The notes under the pieces: generated by a model | What the model was told of the DNA's origin: nothing | The model's database searches: none | What the model saw: only the letters and a program-made list of their open reading frames with translations | Program-made: the position numbers and the translations under genes | DNA from: Pseudarthrobacter sp. NS4 | GTDB taxonomy: Bacteria > Actinomycetota > Actinomycetes > Actinomycetales > Micrococcaceae | Direction: 5' to 3' | Length of the DNA stretch: 64,000 bases | Assembly (NCBI RefSeq): GCF_024758005.1 | Contig: NZ_CP103288.1 | Coordinates: forward strand, 4,340,001 to 4,404,000 | Part shown: positions 55,733 to 64,000 of the stretch, piece after piece | Position numbering within the stretch: the first letter of the stretch is position 1 | Layout: every line of letters starts with the position of its first letter

Positions 55733-57513
55733 GGCGTCACCCGGTAGGCGCGCGCGTCGGCGTTGCTGAACACGAGCTCAACGCCGTCCTGTTTGCTCAG
55801 CCACGTCTCCAGCTCTGCGAAGCCGCTGGCGCTGCTGACGCCCCGGAGTACGAGGCTCGACTCTGACGAACGCGTGAGCAGCACGATGGCACCCTCCTGG
55901 TTTTCCCTGGCTTCTTCATAGACGAGTGGGCCGCACGTCGCCGTGGACAAGTCGGACTCGCACATGTTGTCCATGGTGCGGTACCGGTGTTCAAGGTAGG
56001 CCTCGCTGCGCCATGGCGTCGGGGTGGCAGCCGAGATGATCATCGCGCCGGGAGGCGCGAGACGCTTCACTTCGGCGACGGCGGCGATCTCACTGTCGGT
56101 GAAGACGTCATACTGGGCGTTCCCGAACCTACCTGTCACGGTCAGCACGGCCAGCAGGAAGCAGATGAGCGCAAGGCCCCCCGCGGCGCGGGGTGAGGGG
56201 TGTGTGCTTGTGCTGTCGTCCGGGGGAAGCAGGATCGAGCATGCCTGCAGGGCGATGAAGGGCAGCGCGAACAGCGAAACGCGGATGAGCATCTCCCCGC
56301 CGTACAACTGCACGGGGAAGAGCAGCAGCGGGGTGACGGCGAGGAGGACCACCCGGATATCGAGACGTCCCCTGCGCCAGTCGCGCACCGCCCCCGCCGT
56401 GGCGAGCGCCCACAGCACGAGGGTGAGAAAGACCCGGAGCTGCACCACGAGCACGTGCCCGGCGGTCCCGGTCACGCGGTCGACGACGTTCGCGTCGATC
56501 GCGGCCAGCAGGCCCCCTTCGGCCAGGGGTGGGTTCCCGGCGAGGTATGCACTGGCGGGGTAGACGAGCCAGAGCGCCAGCACGATCCCGATGATCAGGG
56601 GCAGCCGGCTGGGCCAGACACGCCCGCTCAGGGTGAGAGCGGTAACGGTGATGAGCACCAGGAACGGCGTCAGTTGATGGCTCGCGCAGATGACGATTAC
56701 CAGCAAGAGTGTCACCGCGAGGGCGCTCACCCGGTGCCCCGGCCGAAGCTCGGCGGGTGCCCGCCCCAGCCACCACGCCGCCAGGTCTTCGCGTCCGAAG
56801 CCGAGGAACTTAGGGGGCTGCGCGGCCAACGGGCCGAGGACCAGCGCGATCACCACGAGGTACAGGAAGAAGCCGAAGGCCTGGGGAGACAGGTAGTCCT
56901 GGTCCTGCCAGTTGCCAAGGCAGAAAAGCCACAGTACGAGCCAGCGCCGTCGCGGATCGTGCGTCAGGTAGCGCGTCAGCACGTTCAGGGCAGCGAGCCA
57001 CAGACCCATGTTGAATACCGGCGCCCAGAGGGCAACGGCCACCGGGTCGAGACCGGTCGCCTTTAGCACTGTCGCCAGGAGGGCGAAGAAACCCGGCCAA
57101 TTGAAGTAAGCGTCGATGTCCGGGTCAATCCCCTGGATGCGTGAAAGGGCATCGGCAATACCGAGATGACGGAACGCCACCTCACCGCGCGGTACGTCCG
57201 TGACGAAGGCTGCGGTCCCGAAGAGCACCAGGACCAGCACGACGAGGAGCCACATCATGACCGGGCGGCGCGCCGGGCCCGCGGCATCTCCCCGCAGCGC
57301 CACGACGAAGGCGACGTTCAGAATCAGGAGCCCTGCCCAGAACGGGTAGGGAAGCACTCCGACGAGCCCCAGATCGCTGTTTACGGGCACGTCCACCGTA
57401 GAGGCGGCGCCCACGGCAAGCACAAGCGATACGACTCCCGCCAGTGCGCACCACACATCACGGGGCTTCCATCGTCCTTGGGTGCGGCTGGACACATCAA
57501 TCACGGCAGTCAT
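55729..57513 (-). CDS. large multi-pass membrane protein, GT-C-like glycosyltransferase candidate
   Basis: A 594-residue protein with about 11-12 helices, then a soluble C-terminal part (about 465-594). The start at 57513 follows GGGAGG, and reads TAVIDVSSRTQGRWKPRDVW. A loop near GLLILNVAFVVALRGD and the long lumenal-type loop FNWPGFFALLATVLKATG suggest the GT-C architecture of lipid-linked sugar transferases or polymerases. I do not recognise a specific family. Confidence 0.6.
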   Translation of the reverse strand: MTAVIDVSSRTQGRWKPRDVWCALAGVVSLVLAVGAASTVDVPVNSDLGLVGVLPYPFWAGLLILNVAFVVALRGDAAGPARRPVMMWLLVVLVLVLFGTAAFVTDVPRGEVAFRHLGIADALSRIQGIDPDIDAYFNWPGFFALLATVLKATGLDPVAVALWAPVFNMGLWLAALNVLTRYLTHDPRRRWLVLWLFCLGNWQDQDYLSPQAFGFFLYLVVIALVLGPLAAQPPKFLGFGREDLAAWWLGRAPAELRPGHRVSALAVTLLLVIVICASHQLTPFLVLITVTALTLSGRVWPSRLPLIIGIVLALWLVYPASAYLAGNPPLAEGGLLAAIDANVVDRVTGTAGHVLVVQLRVFLTLVLWALATAGAVRDWRRGRLDIRVVLLAVTPLLLFPVQLYGGEMLIRVSLFALPFIALQACSILLPPDDSTSTHPSPRAAGGLALICFLLAVLTVTGRFGNAQYDVFTDSEIAAVAEVKRLAPPGAMIISAATPTPWRSEAYLEHRYRTMDNMCESDLSTATCGPLVYEEARENQEGAIVLLTRSSESSLVLRGVSSASGFAELETWLSKQDGVELVFSNADARAYRVTP

Positions 57514-58793
57514 CGCGCCTCCCTTGTAACGGACCGGAGGACCGAGACCAGCCGGACGCCGACTACGACGGCCCCGATGGAGAGCACCACCAGCCACGCA
57601 AGGGCCATGGCGCCGGGCCCCGCTTCGGCGACCAACAGCGCTGAGGTGCAGAGGGCGACGCCGATTATCACGCCGACCACGATCGGCTCTGTATAGCGGC
57701 CTAGGGCCCGGCATACGGCGTTGTAGGCCTGCAGCACCGCGTACGGCACAAGTCCCGCAGCCAACCACCGCAGGGCGTCAGCGGAAGCGTCGGCGTACCG
57801 CTCCCCCAGCAGGCTAAGCAGCGGGTGAGCGAGGAGGACTAGGACGACTGCCGCCAGACCTCCTACGGCGAGCGACCAACGGAGACTCGCCCAGGTCGTC
57901 GACACCAGGCGGTGCGGATCGCGGACACCTTCGGAAAACTGGACGATGCCCATCAGCATCGGAGCGGAGTAGGCGGCCCAGGCCATCATCCACGCGGGAT
58001 ACCAGTAGGCAGCGATCTCCGGCGCCACCGTGTGGGCGAGCAGGAGCGGCAGCACCAGCCCGGGGGCGCGCTCGGTGAGGGTGAGGAGCTGGTACGGAAT
58101 ACCCACCGCCAGCAGCGGGCGGCCGCGCGCCGAGCGTAAGGATGGTCGCGGCCGGTAGCCAATAAGTCTCCGCAGCTGGACCACACCGACGATGCACGCC
58201 ACCGTATTCCCGAGGGTCCAGCAGGCCATCACCACGTCGGCGGAGGCGCCGTGCGCCTGCCAGGACACGAGCGCTGCAGCCCCGAGTGAGACCCCGCCGC
58301 CCAGCGCGTACCTCAAGGTCGCGCTGGCACCGCGCCCCAACGCCACGAGCGCCTGGTCCAAAACAATAACCAGGGTGCCGGTGACGGCAGCCACGAGGAA
58401 CGTGAGCCAGAAGAGAATCGATGCGGACGCCGTGTCCGGCGCCACCGCCGACTGCAGCACGAGGTAGCCGAGGGCCAGCACGGTGCCGGCTACCCCCACG
58501 ATGGCGAACGCCGCGTCCAGCACCCGCGCGGGCGGCTCCCCTCTCCCCACCGCAACGATCACAGCCGAACCGGCGCCCAGCACCGCAAGCTGCGTGCAGA
58601 TCATCACTGCCGCGACCGCGGCCATGGTGAGCCCGACCTCACGGTCTGACGTGGCGCGCGCGGCCACGACCCAGAAGGCAAATCCCCAGCCAATCTGCGC
58701 GCCCTTGCCCACAATGAGGCCGAACGAACTGCGCAAAGCGGAGTGTCGGATGGTCGAGGGGTCCGTGACAGCGATCCCAACCTCGGCGCTCAT
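57510..58793 (-). CDS. polysaccharide flippase-like MOP transporter
   Basis: A 427-residue protein with about 12 membrane helices (SSFGLIVGKGAQIGWGFAFW, AAVMICTQLAVLGAGSAVI and others), resembling Wzx/MurJ-type lipid-linked oligosaccharide flippases. ATG at 58793 overlaps the GT2 stop as ATGA, and the stop overlaps the next gene likewise. Probably flips a lipid-linked glycan to the outside. Confidence 0.8.
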   Translation of the reverse strand: MSAEVGIAVTDPSTIRHSALRSSFGLIVGKGAQIGWGFAFWVVAARATSDREVGLTMAAVAAVMICTQLAVLGAGSAVIVAVGRGEPPARVLDAAFAIVGVAGTVLALGYLVLQSAVAPDTASASILFWLTFLVAAVTGTLVIVLDQALVALGRGASATLRYALGGGVSLGAAALVSWQAHGASADVVMACWTLGNTVACIVGVVQLRRLIGYRPRPSLRSARGRPLLAVGIPYQLLTLTERAPGLVLPLLLAHTVAPEIAAYWYPAWMMAWAAYSAPMLMGIVQFSEGVRDPHRLVSTTWASLRWSLAVGGLAAVVLVLLAHPLLSLLGERYADASADALRWLAAGLVPYAVLQAYNAVCRALGRYTEPIVVGVIIGVALCTSALLVAEAGPGAMALAWLVVLSIGAVVVGVRLVSVLRSVTREAR

Positions 58794-59602
58794 GACGCGA
58801 GACCTTTCGCCAGGCCTGCATAGTTGTACCAGCAGAAGGCGAGGTAGTAGCGCAGCCACCGAGGCTGGCCCGAGGCAAGGCTCAATGCGCTGCCGCGGAC
58901 TGCCGCGGCGGCGGGCAGCAGCGCTAACCTCGCACCCCGCCAGCCGTGCTTGCGGATCATCCGTCCCAGCCCCGTTCCGTCCATGAGGAACTGGTCGAGC
59001 GCGAAGTCGAAGTCGTCTGCGGCGAAGCGATGTTCGACGACGACCCGCTGGGACACCGCCGTTCGCAGCCCTGACTGCCGCATCCTCCAACGCAACTCGA
59101 TGTCCTCCCCCGACTTGAATTTGTCGTCAAAACCTACGCCCAGCATCAGGGCCCGGTCAACGACCGTCGCCACGAGCCCGAACCAGTTGCGGCTGCGGCC
59201 GGTGCGATGGTGATGTGCCAGCGCCTGCCCCCAGTAGCCGGGGCCAGCGACACTCTCCAGACCGGCCTGGAGGGCGTCGTAGCCGCCTTCGACCAGCTCC
59301 GTCAGCAGGTCTGCGACCCCCGTTGGCCCGAACACGACATCGGAGTCGACGAGCAGGACCCATCGGGTATTGCTGTTCTGTACGCCGAGCGTTCGGGCCC
59401 ACGGCAGGCCACGGCCCTCGTCACTCAGGATCCGGGCACCGGCCGCGACGGCGATTTCGACGGTGCGGTCGGTAGAGCATCCGTCCACCACGATGATCTC
59501 TGCGACACCTGACTGACGCAGGGCCTCCAGGCAGCGCGGGAGCATGAGTTCCGCGTTGCGGGCCGGAACAACCGCGGTGATCTCGGAAGGGCTGTGACCC
59601 AC
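58790..59602 (-). CDS. family 2 glycosyltransferase
   Basis: A 270-residue GT-A fold enzyme: ITAVVPARNAELMLPRCLEA, VVDGCSTDRTVEIA, the DxD motif in LVDSDVVFG, and FKSGEDIELRWRMR, with a C-terminal hydrophobic anchor (LALLPAAAAVRG). Start GTG at 59602 with GAGGGG suitably spaced; a GTG at 59611 abuts the site. It transfers a sugar from a nucleotide donor to an acceptor in the membrane plane. Confidence 0.82.
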   Translation of the reverse strand: MGHSPSEITAVVPARNAELMLPRCLEALRQSGVAEIIVVDGCSTDRTVEIAVAAGARILSDEGRGLPWARTLGVQNSNTRWVLLVDSDVVFGPTGVADLLTELVEGGYDALQAGLESVAGPGYWGQALAHHHRTGRSRNWFGLVATVVDRALMLGVGFDDKFKSGEDIELRWRMRQSGLRTAVSQRVVVEHRFAADDFDFALDQFLMDGTGLGRMIRKHGWRGARLALLPAAAAVRGSALSLASGQPRWLRYYLAFCWYNYAGLAKGLAS

Positions 59603-59615
59603 TGTGTCCACCCCC

Positions 59616-60719
59616 TCAGATCTGCTCGTCGAGGACCGACGGCAGCAGTTCCTCGAGGAACCGGACGATGTCGTCCGACGCCTCATCGGCCGTGAACGCG
59701 GAGGGCACCTGCAGCAGATGGCAGGGCCGTCCGTCGAGCGCTTTGTTCAGCACTACCCCTTTTGCGGCGAAGTGCTCCCGCCACGGGACAACGGACGTGG
59801 CGGCCAGGCCTGTCACGACATGCTGCGAGAAGCCTGCCATCTCGATGTGGAAGTTGCCGATCATGCGGTCAACCATCCAGTCGGTTGTCCGCTCGACAAT
59901 CCGGGACCGGGAGCCCTCGTAGCGCTCGATATAGATGGCGGCCGCGAGCGGGGCCGTCGTCGTCACTTCCCGGCCTGGAAACGCGGTCCCGGCATCAACC
60001 ATGCGGTGCTCCGGCGACCACCGCCGCGAGAAGTCCGCGAGGCGCGGATAGCGGATGACGTACGGATGCACCACCGTGGTGAGGCGGCCGACGCTCTTGG
60101 ACAGCTGCGGCGGGACGAGGGGCTTCCGGACACCTTCAAACAGGTGGGGGTAGATGTTCCGGTGGTGCGGTTTAATAAACATCGGCTTCGCGTAGCCGAG
60201 CAATGTGGCGTCCTCGGCCAGGAATGCCCAGTCATCGCCCATGAACGACCACCCCTCGCGCCGCATGAGCTTGGCGGCGGTGCTCGTCTTACCGGTCCCT
60301 CCGGCGGCCGGAAGCGCGATCGCGTGCCCCCGGTACGCCATCGTTGCGGCGTGGATCATGCCTGCTCCCCGAGCGACCATGGCGGCATCCAGAACAGGGA
60401 CCACCGAGGTCAACAGCTCGCCCGGTCCGTGGATGCGCCACTGGTTTCCGTCCCTCACTACCTGGAGCCGCTCGGCTTGGAAGCGCAGGCTGCTTTCCGT
60501 GTACGCGAGCTCGTGCTCAAGCAGACCCGCATCCGGCATCGGCTCCAGTTGGTCATCCACCGTGATATCGGCCGGCCGCTCGGTGTCAGTAGCGAAACAC
60601 GCCAACATGCTCCGAAGCTGGGGCGCTGACGGCGCCCCTGCGTCGACGCGGAGCGTGACGCGGCCGTGGATGTCGAAGTGCAGTGCCTTGGTGTCGGTCT
60701 TGGTCTGCCTGATGTGCAT
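59616..60719 (-). CDS. HPr kinase-like ATP-binding protein
   Basis: A 367-residue protein. A variable N-terminal half is followed by a P-loop IALPAAGGTGKTSTAAKLM and GWSFMGDDWAFLAED, close to the HprK C-terminal kinase core. Proteins of this type appear in exopolysaccharide or lasso-peptide clusters and are not true HPr kinases; the target is unknown. AGGGGA precedes the ATG at 60719. First gene of the minus-strand operon. Confidence 0.7.
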   Translation of the reverse strand: MHIRQTKTDTKALHFDIHGRVTLRVDAGAPSAPQLRSMLACFATDTERPADITVDDQLEPMPDAGLLEHELAYTESSLRFQAERLQVVRDGNQWRIHGPGELLTSVVPVLDAAMVARGAGMIHAATMAYRGHAIALPAAGGTGKTSTAAKLMRREGWSFMGDDWAFLAEDATLLGYAKPMFIKPHHRNIYPHLFEGVRKPLVPPQLSKSVGRLTTVVHPYVIRYPRLADFSRRWSPEHRMVDAGTAFPGREVTTTAPLAAAIYIERYEGSRSRIVERTTDWMVDRMIGNFHIEMAGFSQHVVTGLAATSVVPWREHFAAKGVVLNKALDGRPCHLLQVPSAFTADEASDDIVRFLEELLPSVLDEQI

Positions 60720-60734
60720 TGTTGTCCCCTGTTT

Positions 60735-60783
60735 GATGGTGTCGGTCGGATAGTGCTGCTGGTGGATAGTGTCGGTCGGATGG
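60735..60783. repeat. two direct repeats upstream of the operon
   Basis: GATGGTGTCGGTCGGAT (60735-60751) and GATAGTGTCGGTCGGAT (60765-60781) repeat 30 bases apart with one mismatch, just before the HprK-like start (60719) on the minus strand. A 30-base spacing is about three helical turns, as for regulator sites, but simple expansion is also possible. Confidence 0.45.
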
Positions 60784-60805
60784 TTGATGGTGCTGAGGTG
60801 TCGGC

Positions 60806-63800
60806 CTACTTCAGCGTGAGCACGAGCTTGGGCGGTGTGCTGGTCTGACGGGAGCCAAGGTCGAGCCCGTCGCCGCTGGTCGAGTCCAGCCCCAGGGAGA
60901 GGAACCGATCGGTGGGCAGACTGCCCGCCGTCAGAGTGACGTTGTAGTCGGTGTTGCTGCTGGTGGGACCAAGCTTGCCCACCGCGATGCCGAGCTCCGG
61001 CTTATTGGTGTAGGTGATGCCGGTCTCGGTCCAGCTGTCGTCGCTGACCAACTTGACGTTCTGCGTGCCGCTCGACCCACTGCTGGTGGCCCGCAGCTGC
61101 AGCGTGGCACCCGTGATCTCACGACCGGCGTAGGCCCCCAGGTCGAACTTCAGATAACTGATCTCGATCGGGCTCCCGTCCACTCCCAGCACGCTCGCCG
61201 TGCCGTAGTTCGTCCCGGTCGCCCCGGCCGAGACGTAGCTGTCCTCGGCCACCGTCAGCGTGACCGTCTCCGACGTCCCGCCGCCCGTGGCAGCCGCGGT
61301 GGTGAAGCTCCAGGTCTTGTCGGTCCCCAGGGGGTTACCGGCAGCGTCCTTCACGCCGTTGGTGCCGCCCTTGATCGTCGCCGTGTACGTCGTACCCGCC
61401 GCCAGATCCGCACCAGGGTTCAACGTCGCAACCTTGGCCGTGCTGTCGTACGTCACAGCGGCCGACAGCGGCGTCGTCGTCCCCGGCGCCGTCAACGTGA
61501 ACGTGCCCAACGTAACCGTCGCGGCATCCATCGCCTCCGAGAACGACCCCGTCACATTCGCGCCCACCGCAACACCGGTCGCCCCGGCAACAGGAGAGGT
61601 AGCCGTCACCGTCGGAGCCGTCGTATCAGCCGGCGCAGGCACCGTCCCGCCACCGCCCAGGGTGAGGACGAGCTTGGGCGGTGTGGTGGTCTCACCGGAG
61701 TTGAGGTCGAGGCCGTCGCTGCTGCTGGAGTCCATGCCCAGTGAGAGCTGTTGGCCGAGCTCGCCGGCCACGCCGCTGACCGTTAGCGGGACGTTGTAGT
61801 TGGTGTTGGTCGTTGTCGGGCCGAGCGTGCCGATGCCGGCACCGAGCGCCGGACGGTTGCTGTACGTGATCCCGGTCTCGGTCCAAGTGTCACTAGCGAC
61901 CAGCTTGACGTTCTGCGTGCCGCTCGACCCGCTCCCGGCGCTGCGCAGCTGCAGCGTCGCACTCTCCAGCGTCCTGCCCGCGTACGCGGAGAGGTCGAAC
62001 TTCAAGTACGTGATCTCCTCCGTGCTGGCGTCTACGCCTAGTACGGTACTGGTGCCATAGTTCGTCCCGGTCGCCCCGGCCGAGACGTAGCTGTCCTCGG
62101 CCACCGTCAGCGTGACCGTCTCCGACGTCCCGCCGCCCGTGGCAGCCGCGGTGGTGAAGCTCCAGGTCTTGTCGGTCCCCAGGGGGTTACCGGCAGCGTC
62201 CTTCACGCCGTTGGTGCCGCCCTTGATCGTCGCCGTGTACGTCGTACCCGCCGCCAGATCCGCACCAGGGTTCAACGTCGCAACCTTGGCCGTGCTGTCG
62301 TACGTCACAGCGGCCGACAGCGGCGTCGTCGTCCCCGGCGCCGTCAACGTGAACGTGCCCAACGTAACCGTCGCGGCATCCATCGCCTCCGAGAACGACC
62401 CCGTCACATTCGCGCCCACCGCAACACCGGTCGCCCCGGCAACAGGAGAGGTAGCCGTCACCGTCGGAGCCGTCGTATCAGCCGGCGCAGGCACCGTCCC
62501 GCCACCGCCCAGGGTGAGGACGAGCTTGGGCGGTGTGGTGGTCTCACCGGAGTTGAGGTCCAGGCCGTCGCTGCTGCTGGAGTCCATGCCCAGTGAGAGC
62601 TGTTGGCCGAGCTCGCCGGCCACGCCGCTGACCGTTAGCGGGACGTTGTAGTTGGTGTTGGTCGTTGTCGGGCCGAGCGTGCCGATGCCGGCACCGAGCG
62701 CCGGACGGTTGCTGTACGTGATCCCGGTCTCGGTCCAAGTGTCACTAGCGACCAGCTTGACGTTCTGCGTGCCGCTCGACCCGCTCCCGGCGCTGCGCAG
62801 CTGCAGCGTCGCACTCTCCAGCGTCCTGCCCGCGTACGCGGAGAGGTCGAACTTCAAGTACGTGATCTCCCTCCGTGCTGGCGTCTACGCCTAGTACGGT
62901 ACTGGTGCCATAGTTCGTCCCGGTCGCCCCGGCCGAGACGTAGCTGTCCTCGGCCACCGTCAGCGTGACCGTCTCCGACGTCCCGCCGCCCGTGGCAGCC
63001 GCGGTGGTGAAGCTCCAGGTCTTGTCGGTCCCCAGGGGGTTACCGGCAGCGTCCTTCACGCCGTTGGTGCCGCCCTTGATCGTCGCCGTGTACGTCGTAC
63101 CCGCCGCCAGATCCGCACCAGGGTTCAACGTCGCAACCTTGGCCGTGCTGTCGTACGTCACAGCGGCCGACAGCGGCGTCGTCGTCCCCGGCGCCGTCAA
63201 CGTGAACGTGCCCAACGTAACCGTCGCGGCATCCATCGCCTCCGAGAACGACCCCGTCACATTCGCGCCCACCGCAACACCGGTCGCCCCGGCAACAGGA
63301 GAGGTAGCCGTCACCGTCGGAGCCGTCGTATCAGCACCGCCAGCACCGCCACTGGGGTCGTGGAAGTGCCAGTACCGGCTTGTGGCGTTCACATCTGCGA
63401 GCAGCAGCAGGCCGCTGTTGGCCGTGCCCCGTGCCGTGCTGTTCAGGTTTTGCTTCGTCGACGTCACGTTATGGACATACTGGTCCGCGTCCACGATACG
63501 AGCCGTCTTCGTGGTGGTGAAGCTGATCGTGTCCAGCGGCGTGGACTTTTCGTAGATCGCGCCTCCGGAGGTAGTGCAGACGCCGGCGTTCGTTGTGCCG
63601 CTGGGCTTGGGATAGGTAGCGAAGGTACGCAGCCTCTGAGTGCTCTCGTCAATCAGGACGATCACCCGGTTCGGACACTCGGCCACGGTCGCGATGGTGT
63701 GCGCAGACCACGTCGCGGTCGCGTTATTCAGTGCCAACAGCTGGATCAGCGGCTGGGACGCGGATGTGAACGATGTCTTGATAGCGGCGAAAACCCTTCC

Positions 63801-64000
63801 ACCGGAGGAGTCCAGCCACTTCAGGTTCATGTGGTCATCGCCGCTGCGCTGCCCCTTCACCGCGGCGACAGGAGTGGTCCAGTTGGTGTTCGCTGCTCCA
63901 TCGACGTGGTGGCTCCAGTACATGCCGTCGGTGGAATCACCGACCTGCCGGCTCCACATCACACCCATCTTCCCGTCGAACGCGATCACAGCCGAGGTGT
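60806..64000 (-). pseudogene. giant repeat-containing surface protein, frameshifted and cut by window edge
   Basis: Read on the minus strand, a beta-propeller-like region from the window edge (AFDGKMGVMWSRQVGDST) is followed by alternating SbsA/Big_5-type Ig-like domains (APTVTATSPVAGATGVAVGA) and DNRLRE/CBM96-type beta domains (SYVSAGATGTNYGTSTVLGV). It ends at TAG 60806-60808. A single extra C in a C-run at 62869-62871 (CTCCCTCC here, CTCCTCC in the sister copy near 62017) shifts the frame, so translation from the 5' part stops at 62745 and the next part starts again only at 62857. It may be a sequencing error, a true null, or phase variation. Start is outside the window. Confidence 0.75.
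61656..63360 (-). repeat. 852-bp tandem repeat, two near-identical copies plus a diverged third
   Basis: Segments 61656-62507 and 62508-63360 are almost identical: matching landmarks are 852 and 853 bases apart (61260, 62112, 62965), the extra base being the frameshift C. I noticed one base change (61709 region, GTCGAG against GTCCAG). Each unit codes for one Big_5 and one CBM96-type domain (284 residues). The final copy (60806-61655) has an almost identical Ig part but a diverged CBM part. Confidence 0.85.

Noticed and set aside
59616..60719. True HPr kinase/phosphorylase
   Set aside because: Only the P-loop core resembles HprK; the N-terminal half is unrelated and there is no ptsH or PTS gene nearby.
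62745..62871. Programmed frameshift in the surface protein
   Set aside because: No slippery heptamer or pseudoknot was seen at the site; a one-base insertion in a C run relative to the sister copy explains it more simply.
61260..63555. Three identical plus-strand proteins of 179-196 codons
   Set aside because: They are antisense shadows of the repeated Ig-like units of the minus-strand surface protein, with no ribosome sites.

Overview
The window is high-GC DNA from an actinobacterium, most likely the Arthrobacter/Pseudarthrobacter group of Micrococcales. The evidence is strong GC bias at third codon positions, frequent GTG starts, ATGA/GTGA start-stop overlaps, a WXG100 protein, class F sortase, CsoR-CopZ-CopA, and the rpsF-ssb-rpsR-rplI and dnaB replication/ribosome block. 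No rRNA, tRNA, CRISPR array or insertion sequence was recognised. The genus is an inference from gene content.

Region 1 (1-5110) holds ordinary metabolic genes: a truncated AEC transporter, an LLM oxidoreductase overlapping a GH13 trehalose-synthase-like enzyme, an AlaA-like aminotransferase and two small proteins.

Region 2 (about 5219-23791, perhaps to 25217) is the most interesting part: a catabolic island for methoxylated aromatic acids. It has three paralogous tetrahydrofolate-dependent O-demethylases of the LigM/DesA type, metF and purU to recycle methyl-THF to formate plus THF, and a ring-fission branch galB-galC-galD with a two-domain VOC extradiol dioxygenase and an aldehyde dehydrogenase. 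A complete Liv-type ABC importer, GntR(FCD) and PadR regulators, and a DUF1932-type dehydrogenase complete it. The parts fit one linear route: import, O-demethylation, ring cleavage, oxidation or tautomerisation to 4-oxalomesaconate, hydration, and aldol cleavage to pyruvate and oxaloacetate. The type I (VOC) dioxygenase plus ALDH, in place of LigAB/GalA and LigC/LigI, is the unusual feature.

Region 3 (24111-36849) is a mosaic: a beta-propeller protein overlapping a MoaD-like protein, a cell-surface protein with its class F sortase, a universal stress protein, a CsoR-regulated copper operon, a lone WXG100 protein, and several transporters and small membrane proteins. Region 4 (37202-41596) is one large secreted pectin-degrading enzyme fusing a rhamnogalacturonan acetylesterase with a family 11 rhamnogalacturonan lyase.

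Region 5 (41712-48722) is core: thioesterase, dnaB with a DnaA-box-rich intergenic region, small proteins, an FMN reductase, and rplI-rpsR-ssb-rpsF with a structured rpsF leader. Region 6 (49224-64000) is cell-surface or accessory: a large LuxR-type ATPase regulator, a DegT/DnrJ-family protein lacking the PLP lysine with a NeuD-like acetyltransferase, and a seven-gene minus-strand operon for a glycan-like product (HprK-like kinase, GT2, flippase, GT-C-like membrane protein, two small membrane proteins, metallophosphoesterase). It ends in a frameshifted giant surface protein built of near-identical 852-bp repeats that runs off the window.
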